Assembly: GCA_041393965.1 (NCBI GenBank) | Contig: JAWKJB010000001.1 | Coordinates: 806,001-870,000, forward strand | Length of the DNA stretch: 64,000 bases | Direction: 5' to 3' | DNA from: Acidimicrobiia bacterium | GTDB lineage: Bacteria > Actinomycetota > Acidimicrobiia > Spongiisociales > UBA5794 | Part shown: positions 34,734-44,280 of the stretch, one piece after another | How positions within the stretch are numbered: position 1 is the first letter of the stretch | Layout: every line of letters begins with the position of its first letter | Program-made: the position numbers and the translations under genes | The notes under the pieces: model-generated | The model's database searches: none | What the model saw: only the letters and a program-made list of their open reading frames with translations | What the model was told of the DNA's origin: nothing

Positions 34734-36422
34734 TCAAGCGGACACGCTCGTTTGACTGATCGCCCGATGCCGGAAACCAGCACCGGCCTGACTGAGGATC
34801 GAGGTCTCGAGGAGATGCGTTGCAAGCCACGCTGTCGCTTCCTCGGCCTCGTCGAACCAGCCGAGGGCAGACGCTGCTCTGGCAAGACCCTCGGTTGCGG
34901 ACAGGTATGCCCGACCGTCGAGCGACACCACGGGAATGACAACCATTCGTTTTGGGGCGATCCGCCGGGCCCGACCAAACAGGCGATGTGCCGCGAGATG
35001 GTCGCCACGACTGAGAGCCAGATACCCGGCAATCAAGACCGGGAAAACTGATTGGGCACGGCTAAACGCCGGACCCGTCGGATACCCCCATTCCCAACCA
35101 CCGTCGTAGACCATGGCCGCGATCTGCTTGCGGTGGAGCTCGGCTCCGTCGGCATCGCCGATCAACGCCCGACCGATGCCAAGCCATCCGTGAGCCTGCG
35201 CACGATGTAGCGGTGAGAAGTGCTCGGCAATCCCCTCGAGAAGCCCGGCACCGTCGGGATCGTCGCAGTCGACCATGAGGAGTCCCAATTCGAGGGTGTG
35301 CTGGGCATACCACGCGCTGGTTTCGGAGTACTGGGACTGTGCTCGCCGAACATCGGCAACGGCTCCCACGGAATCGCCCATGTCAGCAAGCATCCTTGAG
35401 CGCATGACCAATGCCTGGTCCTGGGCTGACGGCCCCATCCCGGTGGCGCCAGTTGCGAGGAAGTCGTCAACATCGGACAGCGCCGATTCAAGGTCACCGT
35501 GGGACCAGGCAAGGAGTGCCGGAGCCAAGATGGCGAGAGGCAGCGGTGCATCAGGTTTTCGGCGCTTCACTTCGGTGAACGCCGCGCACGCAGCGACGAC
35601 ATCCCCATGGGAGGTCAGTTCATGGAATGCCCGCTGCCATTCCGTCAGATAGAAACCAGGTCGGATCGCCTCCAGCTCATCGATGAGAGCTGTGACTGCG
35701 CTGTCGCGGCCGGTCAGCCAGTACAAACCCATCAGATTGACTCTTGGCCAATACGCGTCGGGATGGTCGGCGACATACAGCTGGAGACGGTCGATGGCGC
35801 CCGCGGCGTCTCCCTTGAACGACGCGTGGGTCGCTTCGACGATCAGCCGTACGGCTTGGGAGGCTCCAGCGAGACAGTCCATCGCGGCCGCCAATTCAGC
35901 GTGTGCGAGGTCATGGTTCCCCATCCACATGTATGACCAGGCAAGGGGCGTGCGGGGGCCAGGACGAGACGGCTCACGCCGGCAGACCTCTTCGAGGACA
36001 GACATAGCTCTTCCGAACTGCATCTCGTCGATGAGGCCGGAAGCGACGCGGTACAGTCGCTCGGCTTCTGTGTCCCAGGGCCCGATGTCAGCGTCGCTGG
36101 CCTGCACGAGTTCGCAATGCCCGGCGAGTCGATAGCCGATGCCCCGGACGGTCTCGATGGTCACATCCGACCCCTCGAGCAGTTGTCGGAGCTGATAGAT
36201 CCGCTGCCTGACATTCTGTTCACCTACGAAGCGATCGACCCAAACCCGGTCGAGGAGGTCTTGGTTCCGGCATACATGTGGAGCTGATCGGATCAACTCG
36301 GCGAGGACGCGAACGGCGGTAGGGGAGATGTCGACCGGTCCCGGATCAGGTGCTGAGTCATCAGCCCTGATCGTTGAGGTGTCAATGTCGAGGGTGAGGT
36401 TCCCGATGCGATAACGATCCAC
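34734..36422 (-). CDS. Winged-helix transcriptional regulator with TPR-like repeats
   Basis: A 562-residue cytoplasmic protein. Residues 1-105 are an OmpR-type winged-helix domain (SPTAVRVLAELIRS, then NVRQRIYQLRQLLEG and VRGIGYRLAG), here without a receiver domain. The rest is helical repeat: paired helices such as ERLYRVASGLIDEMQFGRAM and GAIDRLQLYVADHPD, consistent with tetratricopeptide repeats. The layout resembles CadC/HilA-like or SARP-like regulators in which the repeats sense or bind a partner. The start is a GTG at 36422 with GGGGAG upstream. Confidence 0.75.
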   Translation of the reverse strand: MDRYRIGNLTLDIDTSTIRADDSAPDPGPVDISPTAVRVLAELIRSAPHVCRNQDLLDRVWVDRFVGEQNVRQRIYQLRQLLEGSDVTIETVRGIGYRLAGHCELVQASDADIGPWDTEAERLYRVASGLIDEMQFGRAMSVLEEVCRREPSRPGPRTPLAWSYMWMGNHDLAHAELAAAMDCLAGASQAVRLIVEATHASFKGDAAGAIDRLQLYVADHPDAYWPRVNLMGLYWLTGRDSAVTALIDELEAIRPGFYLTEWQRAFHELTSHGDVVAACAAFTEVKRRKPDAPLPLAILAPALLAWSHGDLESALSDVDDFLATGATGMGPSAQDQALVMRSRMLADMGDSVGAVADVRRAQSQYSETSAWYAQHTLELGLLMVDCDDPDGAGLLEGIAEHFSPLHRAQAHGWLGIGRALIGDADGAELHRKQIAAMVYDGGWEWGYPTGPAFSRAQSVFPVLIAGYLALSRGDHLAAHRLFGRARRIAPKRMVVIPVVSLDGRAYLSATEGLARAASALGWFDEAEEATAWLATHLLETSILSQAGAGFRHRAISQTSVSA

Positions 36423-36481
36423 GGTACTCCCCGGATGTCGAGCAACAGGTGTCGCCAGAGAACCCTACCTGCAAGGACGGC

Positions 36482-38218
36482 TCATGGGGGTGTCGTCACC
36501 GTCGTGGTGGTCGCCGCCGTGGTCGTAGTCGTGCCGGGCCCGGTCGTGGTCGTGGTGGTGCCGGGACGCGTGGTGGTCGTCGTGCTCTGCGTCTTGGACC
36601 GGTAGGACCAGGTCCAGCTCTGTTTCGTGACCGAGCCGTCCGGGTGCGTCATCACTCGGGTGATGGTGTTGCCGCTGCGCTCGGATTCGCAGGTCCTCCC
36701 CCCGTTGTTGCCATAGAAGGTGACCGTGATCGAACTCGGCGTGTAGCTCGTCTCGATGTAGATCACCGACGCCGAGTCGTTGCGGAAGATGACATCGGGC
36801 ATGGGATAGCCGAGGGTCGCTTCGCGTACATAGGGGTAGCGGGAGAAGTAGAGACTGTGCGGCTGGTGGAAGACATCCTCGTAGCAGCCGAAGAACACCG
36901 CGTTGTAGAAGGTGGTCGCGAACTGGCTGGTCCCGCCGCCGACATTGACCGGGCTGTCGCAGCACACGACCTCGCCGCCAATGATTGCCCCGGCACGCCG
37001 ATAGCCCTCGGCGGTGGTGCGCTTCCCCGCAGTCTCGTTGATCGAGAAGGTCTCGCCCGGCATCACCCAATGCCCGTCGATCTCATCGGCGAGCAGCTGG
37101 ATGTTGACGACGCGGTTCTCGCAGCACGGATGCCTCGTCGTGAAGGTCGACACTTCCCCGAACGGCCCCATGGCCTCGGCAGCTTCGGTGGTGAGGTTCG
37201 GCAACGCCCCAACCTTCATCGGGATGGTGCCGGATCGCCTTCCGCGGGCGGCCGCATCGACGACATCGGGGATCGCGTCGAGGTCGATGGTGCGACCATT
37301 ACGGGACGGCACGACCGAGATCTCCTTGGTCTGCTCGTCGAACCGGAATGACGCGTCCTGTGCGGGCACCTCGAACGCGGCTGCCTGGCTGGCAGCGATC
37401 GCTCCGATGACCTCGCGATCGAGATACGGCACAACCGTCGGAGGCGAGTTCGTGACGATCTGGCTCCGAAGGGCGGAGGTGAGCCCGGCAGGGGAAAACA
37501 CCAGCGCCGCGGTCTCCCCTTCGGGGCGCAATACGATCGGTTTCGACACGAGGGTCGTGGCGAGCGCCACGGCCGCGTCCACATCATCGCCTGTGACCGA
37601 CGGCTCGATGTCGACAAGCGGCAACTCCACCGAATCCCGGTCTTCGGTGGATGCGGCTGCGAGTATCAGCATCGATGCTGCGTCGTGGTCGATCCGCGTT
37701 CCTGGTTGGGGATATTCGGGTGCCGGGGAACCGTTGTCGATGATCACGGCACCGTCATAGGCGGGATGATCGATCACGGTGCGGTCCCATCTCGTCATGA
37801 GCGCGTTGAGCGCGTCAGCGTCGATCGTCGGTTCGATGGACAGCTCGACCCGGCTGAACCGGCTGCCGATCCACCGACCGAAGTTCACGAACCCGTTCGA
37901 TGACCGGCGAACTGCGAGCGCCTTGGTCACGATTGCGGACTCATCGATGCCGAAGGAAATGTCGTGTGGATCGACAGTCAGGGTGGTTCCCTCAACGATC
38001 ACCTCGACGGGTTGTGAGGCGAGCTGTTCTTCGTAGGCTGCGATCGCCGCTTCGGCCTCGGGACGCGACATCCGGCTCAGGTCGATGTGTTCGGCGCTGA
38101 CCCCGTGGCTCACCCGATCGTCGGCAAGGATCTCGTCGGACGCATACAGGCCGACCACGACGAGGATGACCAACACCGGGAGTGCGATCGCAGCAATCGT
38201 GATGTAGCGACGCACCAT
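36482..38218 (-). CDS. VanW-family envelope protein
   Basis: A 578-residue protein with an N-terminal membrane anchor (about 8-27), two putative peptidoglycan-binding-like domains (about 40-330) and a VanW domain (about 345-480) with the landmark VMPGETFSINE, the VVCCDSPVNVGGGTSQFATT segment and FFGCYEDVFHQPHS. Two additional Cys pairs (HPCCEN and VVCCDS) lie close to the active-looking region. The last 60 residues are Thr-rich. VanW proteins are found with vancomycin-type and spore-wall genes but lack a proven reaction. It probably acts on the cell wall outside the membrane. Confidence 0.82.
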   Translation of the reverse strand: MVRRYITIAAIALPVLVILVVVGLYASDEILADDRVSHGVSAEHIDLSRMSRPEAEAAIAAYEEQLASQPVEVIVEGTTLTVDPHDISFGIDESAIVTKALAVRRSSNGFVNFGRWIGSRFSRVELSIEPTIDADALNALMTRWDRTVIDHPAYDGAVIIDNGSPAPEYPQPGTRIDHDAASMLILAAASTEDRDSVELPLVDIEPSVTGDDVDAAVALATTLVSKPIVLRPEGETAALVFSPAGLTSALRSQIVTNSPPTVVPYLDREVIGAIAASQAAAFEVPAQDASFRFDEQTKEISVVPSRNGRTIDLDAIPDVVDAAARGRRSGTIPMKVGALPNLTTEAAEAMGPFGEVSTFTTRHPCCENRVVNIQLLADEIDGHWVMPGETFSINETAGKRTTAEGYRRAGAIIGGEVVCCDSPVNVGGGTSQFATTFYNAVFFGCYEDVFHQPHSLYFSRYPYVREATLGYPMPDVIFRNDSASVIYIETSYTPSSITVTFYGNNGGRTCESERSGNTITRVMTHPDGSVTKQSWTWSYRSKTQSTTTTTRPGTTTTTTGPGTTTTTAATTTTVTTPP

Positions 38219-38317
38219 CCACCCCTGACCGGTCGTTCCGTGCGGTCCGCAGATTCTATGGGTTGAGCACGGTTAGCCAAGGAGATCGTCGAGAGACGGA
38301 TCGAGACCGATGTCGCC

Positions 38318-39037
38318 TCAGCCGACGGCGGCCCGCACGATCAGGACGGTGGCTGCAACGCCCGAAACGATGAGGATGCCACGCCGAACGGTGGCTTCGG
38401 GTACCCGGTCGTTGATCCCCGACGACAGCCAGAGGCCTGCGAGCGCCGCAGGCAGGAGCACTGCCGCGACACGCACATCGGTCATCGTGATATTCCCACT
38501 CACCCAGCGGAAGAACACCGAGGTCACCGACCCGAAGAAGAACACGACCGCAAGGGTCGCCCGAATCGTGTCTGATTCGTCCCGGGCGTACAGCAACGCA
38601 ACCGGTGGACCGCCGATGGAGGCAACGACTCCCGTGATACCCGAGATGGTCCCCCCTGCGAGCTTGGCGGCGGTCGTCCTCGCGATGTGATAACCCGTTC
38701 CGACGACCACGACCGCACCGAGGACGATGAGCCCGATGATCGTGTCGAGCATCCTTTCGGTTGCGATCCCGAGGAGGAAGACACCGAGCAGTGCTCCGGG
38801 AAGCCGCCCGACGATGATCCACCCTGCACCGCGGAGTTCAGCCGCCCTCCATTCGCGCATCGCCATCGCGACCGTGAGCGGCAGCGCGATCAGGAGTTGG
38901 GGGACCGGGGCGAGGTCTGGGTGGAGGAGGGACAGGATCGGGACAGCAGCCATCCCGAAGCCGACCCCGACCATCCCCTGGACCGTCGCTGCTGCGGCGG
39001 TGACGGCGAGCGCGACGGCCCAGATGAGAATCGACAT
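38318..39037 (-). CDS. TauE/SafE-family membrane permease
   Basis: A 239-residue protein with seven or eight hydrophobic helices and the family's two-fold repeat, each half starting with a Gly-rich helix (GMVGVGFGMAAVPIL and GTISGITGVVASIGGPPVALL). The TauE/SafE family exports or imports small sulfur-containing or organic anions such as sulfite or sulfoacetate. The substrate is not known. A reverse-strand GACAAT 6 bases before the ATG suggests leaderless transcription. Confidence 0.85.
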   Translation of the reverse strand: MSILIWAVALAVTAAAATVQGMVGVGFGMAAVPILSLLHPDLAPVPQLLIALPLTVAMAMREWRAAELRGAGWIIVGRLPGALLGVFLLGIATERMLDTIIGLIVLGAVVVVGTGYHIARTTAAKLAGGTISGITGVVASIGGPPVALLYARDESDTIRATLAVVFFFGSVTSVFFRWVSGNITMTDVRVAAVLLPAALAGLWLSSGINDRVPEATVRRGILIVSGVAATVLIVRAAVG

Positions 39038-39118
39038 CGTTGGATTGTCGCACGGCGCCGGCGCGACCCGGAATCCGTCCCTGCGCCGCGATCTCGGCTC
39101 AGGAGGAACTCATCGAGC

Positions 39119-39433
39119 TCACAGGTGCTTGTCGTCGGTCATGAGTTCCCAGAATTCGATGCGGGAATCGATGACGAGTTCGTTGAGATCGGTTGACAGG
39201 TCGCCGAGATCGGCGCGGATGCGATCCTCTCGGTATGGGGTCCTGAGCGACGGGTCGGTCCATTCCATGACCACGGTGTTCTTGTCGCCCGGTGTTGTGC
39301 CCGAGTTGAAGTAGACCCTGCTCGCGGACCGAGAGCCTGCTTCCTCGTACGCGTTCCCGATCCTGTCGATGAGGGTTGCGGCCTTGCGAGCCTGTCCGGG
39401 CTCGATGTCATAGATGCGCCGAACGAGATACAC
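39119..39433 (-). CDS. NIPSNAP-like dimeric alpha/beta-barrel protein
   Basis: A 104-residue protein starting with GTG (39433), preceded by GGAGGAG on the reverse strand. The pattern of strand YLVRRIYDIEPGQ, helix, strand SRVYFNSG, strand TVVMEWTD and a final helix fits the small ferredoxin-like fold of NIPSNAP and antibiotic-monooxygenase-like proteins. No active-site residue is evident. Confidence 0.6.
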   Translation of the reverse strand: MYLVRRIYDIEPGQARKAATLIDRIGNAYEEAGSRSASRVYFNSGTTPGDKNTVVMEWTDPSLRTPYREDRIRADLGDLSTDLNELVIDSRIEFWELMTDDKHL

Positions 39434-39535
39434 AATGACTCCTCCTGCTGTGGCGGGTTGACCTGAGGTCCTGAAGTTAGTGTCCTACCTGGTCGCCATC
39501 GCAATGAGACCGTGGCGCCCTGCTTTGTCGTCGGA

Positions 39536-40750
39536 TCAAGGATGAAGCTCGGCGATTCCCTTGATGGCCCGGTCGACCTCGTCGAGGGTGTTGTAGTGCA
39601 CGAACCCGACACGGACAAGGCCATCGGGTCTTTCGAGACGCTTCATGACCTCATAGGCGTAGTAGTCGCCCGACCACACGAAGATGCCCTGTTCGCCGAG
39701 CGATTGCGCAACGGCGTCGGGACCCACGCCCTCGATGTCGATGGCAAAGGTAGGCGTACGCGCCCCGGTTCCGGTGTGGCCGAACAGGGTCACGGACGGC
39801 ATCTGCGAGATCCCGGCGAGGAACCGCGACGCGAGACCCGCCTCGTGGGCGCTGATGCTGCGAAAGGCGTCCACGATCCGGTCGCGGCGTGAAGGACCGT
39901 TCCCGTGTGAGGCGATGTAGTCGACCGCCGCGGTGACGCCGGCGAGGGACTCGAACGACTGCGTACCCGTTTCCCACCGGTCCGGTGCCGTATCGGGGGA
40001 AGGCCGCAACTTGAACGGGGCGATGGCCTCGAGGTGTTCCTGTTTCCCGAACATGATCCCGGTATGGGGCCCGAACCACTTGTACGCCGAACAGGCGAGG
40101 AAGTCCGCTCCCGACGCGGCGACATCGATGACCCCGTGGGGGGCATAGTGCACAGCATCCACATAGGTCAGGGCTCCTACGGCGTGTGCCATGTCGACGA
40201 TCTCGGTGACCGGTGTGACTGTTCCGGTGGCGTTCGAGGCATGGGTGAATGCCACGAGCGCCGTGTTGCGGTCGATGGCGCCACGAAGCGAGTCGACATC
40301 GAGGCTGCATCCGTTGCCGGGATCGAAGTCGGCGAAGCGGACCTCCGCGCCGACCGACGCCGCGGCTTGGAGCCACGGTGCGACATTGGCGTCGTGATCG
40401 AGCCTCGTGACCACGATGTTGGTGCCCGTCGGCCAGGTCCGCGCCAACGCTCGGGACATGGCGTAGGTGAGCGATGTCATGTTCTGGCCGAAGACCACCT
40501 CGCTGGGTCGACAGCCGAGCAGATCCGCCACAGCGTCCCTCGCTGCGCCGACCAGCGCGTCGGTCTCGACCGATGACACGAAGGCGCCGTGGAGGTTCGC
40601 GCCCCCGCGCTGCATGTGGTTCGCCATGGCAGCGATCACGGATCCGTGGACCTGCGTTCCTCCGGGTCCGTCGAGGTACGCGGCGACCCGGCCGTTCACT
40701 TCGCGGGCAAGTGCAGGGAAGCCGCTCCTCGTCTGTTCGATGTCGATCAT
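39536..40750 (-). CDS. Cysteine-desulfurase-like class V PLP enzyme
   Basis: A 404-residue fold-type I PLP enzyme. Seen: YLDGPGGTQVHGSVI at the N terminus, NMTSLTYAMSRAL (phosphate loop), THASNATGTVTPV, VDAVHYAPHG with the ring-binding Asp and His, and SAYKWFGPHTG with the Schiff-base Lys. This matches the cysteine-desulfurase-like subfamily of SufS/NifS relatives rather than housekeeping SufS; there are no suf genes around it. The ATG at 40750 follows a TGGAGTGG-like ribosome site. Confidence 0.8.
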   Translation of the reverse strand: MIDIEQTRSGFPALAREVNGRVAAYLDGPGGTQVHGSVIAAMANHMQRGGANLHGAFVSSVETDALVGAARDAVADLLGCRPSEVVFGQNMTSLTYAMSRALARTWPTGTNIVVTRLDHDANVAPWLQAAASVGAEVRFADFDPGNGCSLDVDSLRGAIDRNTALVAFTHASNATGTVTPVTEIVDMAHAVGALTYVDAVHYAPHGVIDVAASGADFLACSAYKWFGPHTGIMFGKQEHLEAIAPFKLRPSPDTAPDRWETGTQSFESLAGVTAAVDYIASHGNGPSRRDRIVDAFRSISAHEAGLASRFLAGISQMPSVTLFGHTGTGARTPTFAIDIEGVGPDAVAQSLGEQGIFVWSGDYYAYEVMKRLERPDGLVRVGFVHYNTLDEVDRAIKGIAELHP

Positions 40751-40847
40751 CGCCACTCCAGGCGGAAGACGGTAGCGCCACGAGGTGTGGCAACGCGGGG
40801 TGATGATCGCGGCATGGTCGTCGTTGGACTTGTAGCATCGCTCGGCG

Positions 40848-41273
40848 ATGCGGAGTCTGTACATTGTTGTGGGTGTTCTCGCCTTTGCCATGGTGGCGGG
40901 CTGTGGCGGTGACAGCTCGAACGACACTCCCCTCAAACAGGGGAGGGAGGTCTACGGGAATATCTGCTCCGCGTGTCACGGTTCGACCGGTCAGGGAGGA
41001 ATCGGGCCCTCCCTCAGCGCCGTCACCGAGACTTTCCCGTCGTGTGACGACCACATCGAGTGGGTGACGCTCGGCTCCGAGGAGTGGAAGCTCGTCCACG
41101 GCGACACCTACGGCGCCAACGACGCACCGATCGAAGATGTGATGCCCGGCCAAGGCGGAACCCTCACCGCTGCCCAGATCGCCGCCGTTGCGGCATACGA
41201 GCGGGTCTTCTACGGAAACGCGGACGAGGCGATCACGCTCGATGCATGCGGCGTGGAGACTTCGTCAGGCTGA
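40848..41273 (+). CDS. Lipoprotein cytochrome c
   Basis: A 141-residue monoheme cytochrome. Signal peptide with lipobox (VAGC, Cys19), heme motif CSACH (about 40-44), likely axial Met in DVMPGQGG, and two additional Cys (about 66 and 135) that could form a disulfide. Its last 9 bases overlap the end of the convergent membrane protein gene. TAGCAT 9 bases before the ATG suggests an almost leaderless mRNA. It may carry electrons to that membrane protein or to the copper enzymes upstream. Confidence 0.85.
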   Translation: MRSLYIVVGVLAFAMVAGCGGDSSNDTPLKQGREVYGNICSACHGSTGQGGIGPSLSAVTETFPSCDDHIEWVTLGSEEWKLVHGDTYGANDAPIEDVMPGQGGTLTAAQIAAVAAYERVFYGNADEAITLDACGVETSSG

Positions 41274-42536
41274 GTGTCTCGCTCCCCCTTCGAGCGCGCC
41301 GGTTCTGCTCATCTCGGCGATGTATGCGACGATGCCAACCAGGAGAGCGAAACCCATCACGGGCGTGGAGATGCGCTTGACGACCGGGCTCACCGTGAGC
41401 AATCCGATGACGAACCCGGCGATGCCGAGGTTGACGCCCCACATCACGATTCGATCGGTGCCCGACAGCGCAGGTCGCTGCATCCCACCCAACACGACGG
41501 CACCGAACAGCAGGTTGGTCATGACGCCGATGAACATGGTGTGGTCGAAGCCGAGGATGAGCCCTTCTTGTGACTCGGTCATGGCATCGATGTCGATGCT
41601 CCCGCTGACGACGCCCATGATGAGAATCGTGCCGAGGATCAGGTACACGACGAGGAACAGGCTGCTCAGGCGCACATAGGCACCCGTACCGGCATCCCTC
41701 CAACCTGACGGGAGGAGTTCGCTGCGGTATCGGATCAGGAGAATGATCACGCCGACGATCATGAGAAGGTTCGCCGGACCGAGCAGCTCCTCCTCGAGCT
41801 GGGCGAGGAATCCCACATTCGCAAGCAGGCCAGCGAGGAACAGGATCCACATCTGGGCAGTTCCGAGGCGATCCTCCGACGACGGCGTGTGGTTTCGGAA
41901 CAACCATTCGATGACGGCCATCGCCGCGAGGATCAAGAACCCGATCACCATCGCAGGAGGATGTCCCTCGCTCACGGCTGCTGCGGTGTCGTCATCGAGA
42001 CCGGGGATCTCACCCTGTGAGGTGTAGATCCCGAGCAGCACGCCCAAGATGGCGCCGATCATCAGGGAGATCCATGCGAGGAGAAGTCCGAGGCGTGCGA
42101 CCGAGCTGGTTTCCACCCGCTTGTTCGTCGCAAAGAGCCACACGGCGAACCACACCACGACGATCAGCAGGAGGGTCCCGAAGATGGGACGCTGGATCCG
42201 ATCGCCGGGAATCCGGTCACCGGCGAAGAAGGCAAGTACATACAGCGCTATCGCGACCGTCATCGCCCAAGACAGGGTGCGTGCCTTACGCCGGTCCTGT
42301 TCGGTGTCGTTGTGCGCGTCGGAGAACATCAGCAGGGCCGCGCCGGTGGTGGCCAGGGTGATCCACCCCAGCGTTCCGGCATGGACATGGGTGATCAGGG
42401 TGTCGTGGTCGGGTTCGTACAGGTCGAGCCCGTTCAGTATCCCGATGACGATCGTGACCGCGAATATGGCGAGCGCCGCGACGAAGGTGATGCGCGCTGC
42501 TGGCCAGTAGGGGGATCGGTGGACATTGTCGGACAT
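41265..42536 (-). CDS. Heme-copper-oxidase-like polytopic membrane protein
   Basis: A 423-residue protein with about 12 hydrophobic helices. Histidines lie in places like those of subunit I of cbb3/NO-reductase-type enzymes: HVHAGTLGW at the start of helix 2, EGHPPAM mid-protein and GFDHTMFIG in a later helix. The full set of six conserved His is not seen, so it may be a degenerate relative, or an NnrS-like protein, which has a similar helix count. A GGGAGGT ribosome site precedes the ATG. Its end overlaps a convergent cytochrome c gene by 9 bases. Confidence 0.65.
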   Translation of the reverse strand: MSDNVHRSPYWPAARITFVAALAIFAVTIVIGILNGLDLYEPDHDTLITHVHAGTLGWITLATTGAALLMFSDAHNDTEQDRRKARTLSWAMTVAIALYVLAFFAGDRIPGDRIQRPIFGTLLLIVVVWFAVWLFATNKRVETSSVARLGLLLAWISLMIGAILGVLLGIYTSQGEIPGLDDDTAAAVSEGHPPAMVIGFLILAAMAVIEWLFRNHTPSSEDRLGTAQMWILFLAGLLANVGFLAQLEEELLGPANLLMIVGVIILLIRYRSELLPSGWRDAGTGAYVRLSSLFLVVYLILGTILIMGVVSGSIDIDAMTESQEGLILGFDHTMFIGVMTNLLFGAVVLGGMQRPALSGTDRIVMWGVNLGIAGFVIGLLTVSPVVKRISTPVMGFALLVGIVAYIAEMSRTGALEGGARHSA

Positions 42537-42624
42537 TCGTACCTCCCGAGGTCGTGCCCAGACTGATGCCCAGCGGCACGATCATAGCGCGCGAGGCCGA
42601 CGCGATCCGTTAGCGTTCGGGGTC

Positions 42625-43191
42625 ATGTCCCGTCTTGCCCGTTGGTATCTGTTGCTGCGCGGATGGCGATTCGTCGGATCACCTCCCGAGGAGCCAAAGG
42701 CGGTGATCGTCGCGGCCCCGCACACCTCGAACTGGGACTTCCTCGTGTTCCGTGCCGTCGCGAGACATTTCAGGCTCAGCGTCGGATTCCTCGGCAAGGA
42801 TTCGCTGTTCCGAGGGCCGCTGGGTGTTCTGATGCGTCGCTGGGGTGGGATCCCGGTCGATCGTTCCCGTCCCCGTGCGATGGTCGACTCCGTGTCTCGG
42901 TATTTCGACACGCATGACGAGGTACTGCTCGTCATCACACCGGAGGGAACCCGGGGCAAGGCGCGGGTGTGGAAGTCAGGCTTCTGGAGGATCGCCGATG
43001 CGCTCGATCTTCCCGTGTACATGGGCTTCGTCGATGCGGCAACCAAGACGACCGGCTTCGGCCCGGTAAGGAAGATCAGCGGTGATCCGCACGGGTGGAT
43101 GGACGCCGCACGAAAATTCTATGCCGGGATGGAGGGCATCAACCGCTTGCAACGAGGGCCGATGATCCTCCAATCCGAGACACCGGGGTAA
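42625..43191 (+). CDS. PlsC-like acyltransferase
   Basis: A 188-residue acyltransferase of the glycerolphosphate/lysophosphatidate acyltransferase fold. Catalytic PHTSNWD is the H-x4-D motif (about 32-38), FLGKDSLF and TPEGTRGK are the substrate-binding blocks. The protein is short with one possible membrane-associated helix. TAGCGT 8 bases before the ATG indicates a leaderless start; a longer in-frame version from 42526 would lie upstream of it. Confidence 0.8.
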   Translation: MSRLARWYLLLRGWRFVGSPPEEPKAVIVAAPHTSNWDFLVFRAVARHFRLSVGFLGKDSLFRGPLGVLMRRWGGIPVDRSRPRAMVDSVSRYFDTHDEVLLVITPEGTRGKARVWKSGFWRIADALDLPVYMGFVDAATKTTGFGPVRKISGDPHGWMDAARKFYAGMEGINRLQRGPMILQSETPG

Positions 43192-43245
43192 CTCCTCCAG
43201 GCAGAGTAACACCGGGCAGAGTAATCCCCATGGTATCGTGGCACG

Positions 43246-44217
43246 ATGACCCTGCCGAGGACCGATCCCGGGTTTCTCGCTGCGTACGGCGAGGCGATCG
43301 CAGGACTCCGCCTGCAATGCGGGCTCGATCGCCGCTCGTTGGCGCTCGACGCTGGCATCTCCTACTCGTACCTGTCTGCGATCGAATCGGGTGACCGGTT
43401 CCCGAGCCCTCGCGTCGAAGCTGCGATCGTCGAAGTCCTCGGTGTGTCCGCGATCGACCTTCTCGCAGCGGCCAACGGTGCGGTCGGCTCGGACATCACG
43501 GCTCAACCGAGCTCCCCAACGGAGCCCGGCGCGGTTGGGTCCGACCGGATCAGTGAGGGTGCGGGTCGGCCACACCAGCCGCAGACACACCACGCGCCAG
43601 CGGTCCTGAGTCCGTCGGCGGCGGAGGCGGAACTCCGGGTCCTGCTGCCACACCTCAGTCCGCCCGATGCCGCAACGGTTGTGGCTCTTGCACGCAAGCT
43701 CGCTCAGCCAAGCGCGCAACACAGACCGCACGAGACCCGGAATTCGGGCGATTGGCGCGGCCCACAGCTGCGGACCGCTGCGTATCTCGAGTTCTGGGAC
43801 GACTACGCGACCAAGGTCTCCAACCGAGGGTTGCCATGGGTCGATGACCGCCGACCCCAGCCGAGGAACTCCTTCACGATGTCGTCGCGAATCAAGGGGA
43901 CTTCACTCGAGGCGTCCTTCGCGCGGAACCGGCTGCTTCGCCACGGGCTCTCCATCAGCCGCGGCTCGCGTGAAGCCAGCGTCGCGATGCTGCACCGGAT
44001 CCGTGATCACCGCGAAGCGATCGAGTCCGTCTACGGAAGGCCACTCGAGTTCGAAGAACCAGCCCGTGAGCGCGGTGCGGTACGGATCGCCGAGTACCGT
44101 GACGGTCACATCTCGCGAACGGACGAGCACGGGGATTACATCGAGTGGTTCATCGACACGGGCCTGCGGATGCGACGGGCCATCGCCACCTTCGTCGACC
44201 TCGGATCGGCGCGGTGA
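43246..44217 (+). CDS. XRE HTH protein with C-terminal DUF4268-like domain
   Basis: A 323-residue protein. Residues 10-80 are a Cro/C1-type helix-turn-helix (DRRSLALDAGISYSYLSAIE). A linker follows, with LRVLLPHLSPPDAATVVALARKL, the same pattern as the end of the XRE regulator at 15103-15603. The C-terminal 140 residues (from about 180; AAYLEFWDDYATKV, ASFARNRLLRHG, REAIESVYGRPLEFEE, YIEWFIDTGLRM) resemble DUF4268, often attached to restriction- or nuclease-related proteins. No catalytic site is evident. TATCGT 6 bases before the ATG. Confidence 0.65.
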   Translation: MTLPRTDPGFLAAYGEAIAGLRLQCGLDRRSLALDAGISYSYLSAIESGDRFPSPRVEAAIVEVLGVSAIDLLAAANGAVGSDITAQPSSPTEPGAVGSDRISEGAGRPHQPQTHHAPAVLSPSAAEAELRVLLPHLSPPDAATVVALARKLAQPSAQHRPHETRNSGDWRGPQLRTAAYLEFWDDYATKVSNRGLPWVDDRRPQPRNSFTMSSRIKGTSLEASFARNRLLRHGLSISRGSREASVAMLHRIRDHREAIESVYGRPLEFEEPARERGAVRIAEYRDGHISRTDEHGDYIEWFIDTGLRMRRAIATFVDLGSAR

Positions 44218-44280
44218 TCGCGCCCGGAGTCGGGCTCCGGTGTCGCTCCGTCAACTAGCATGTGGGGGTAAGAAACGCGC

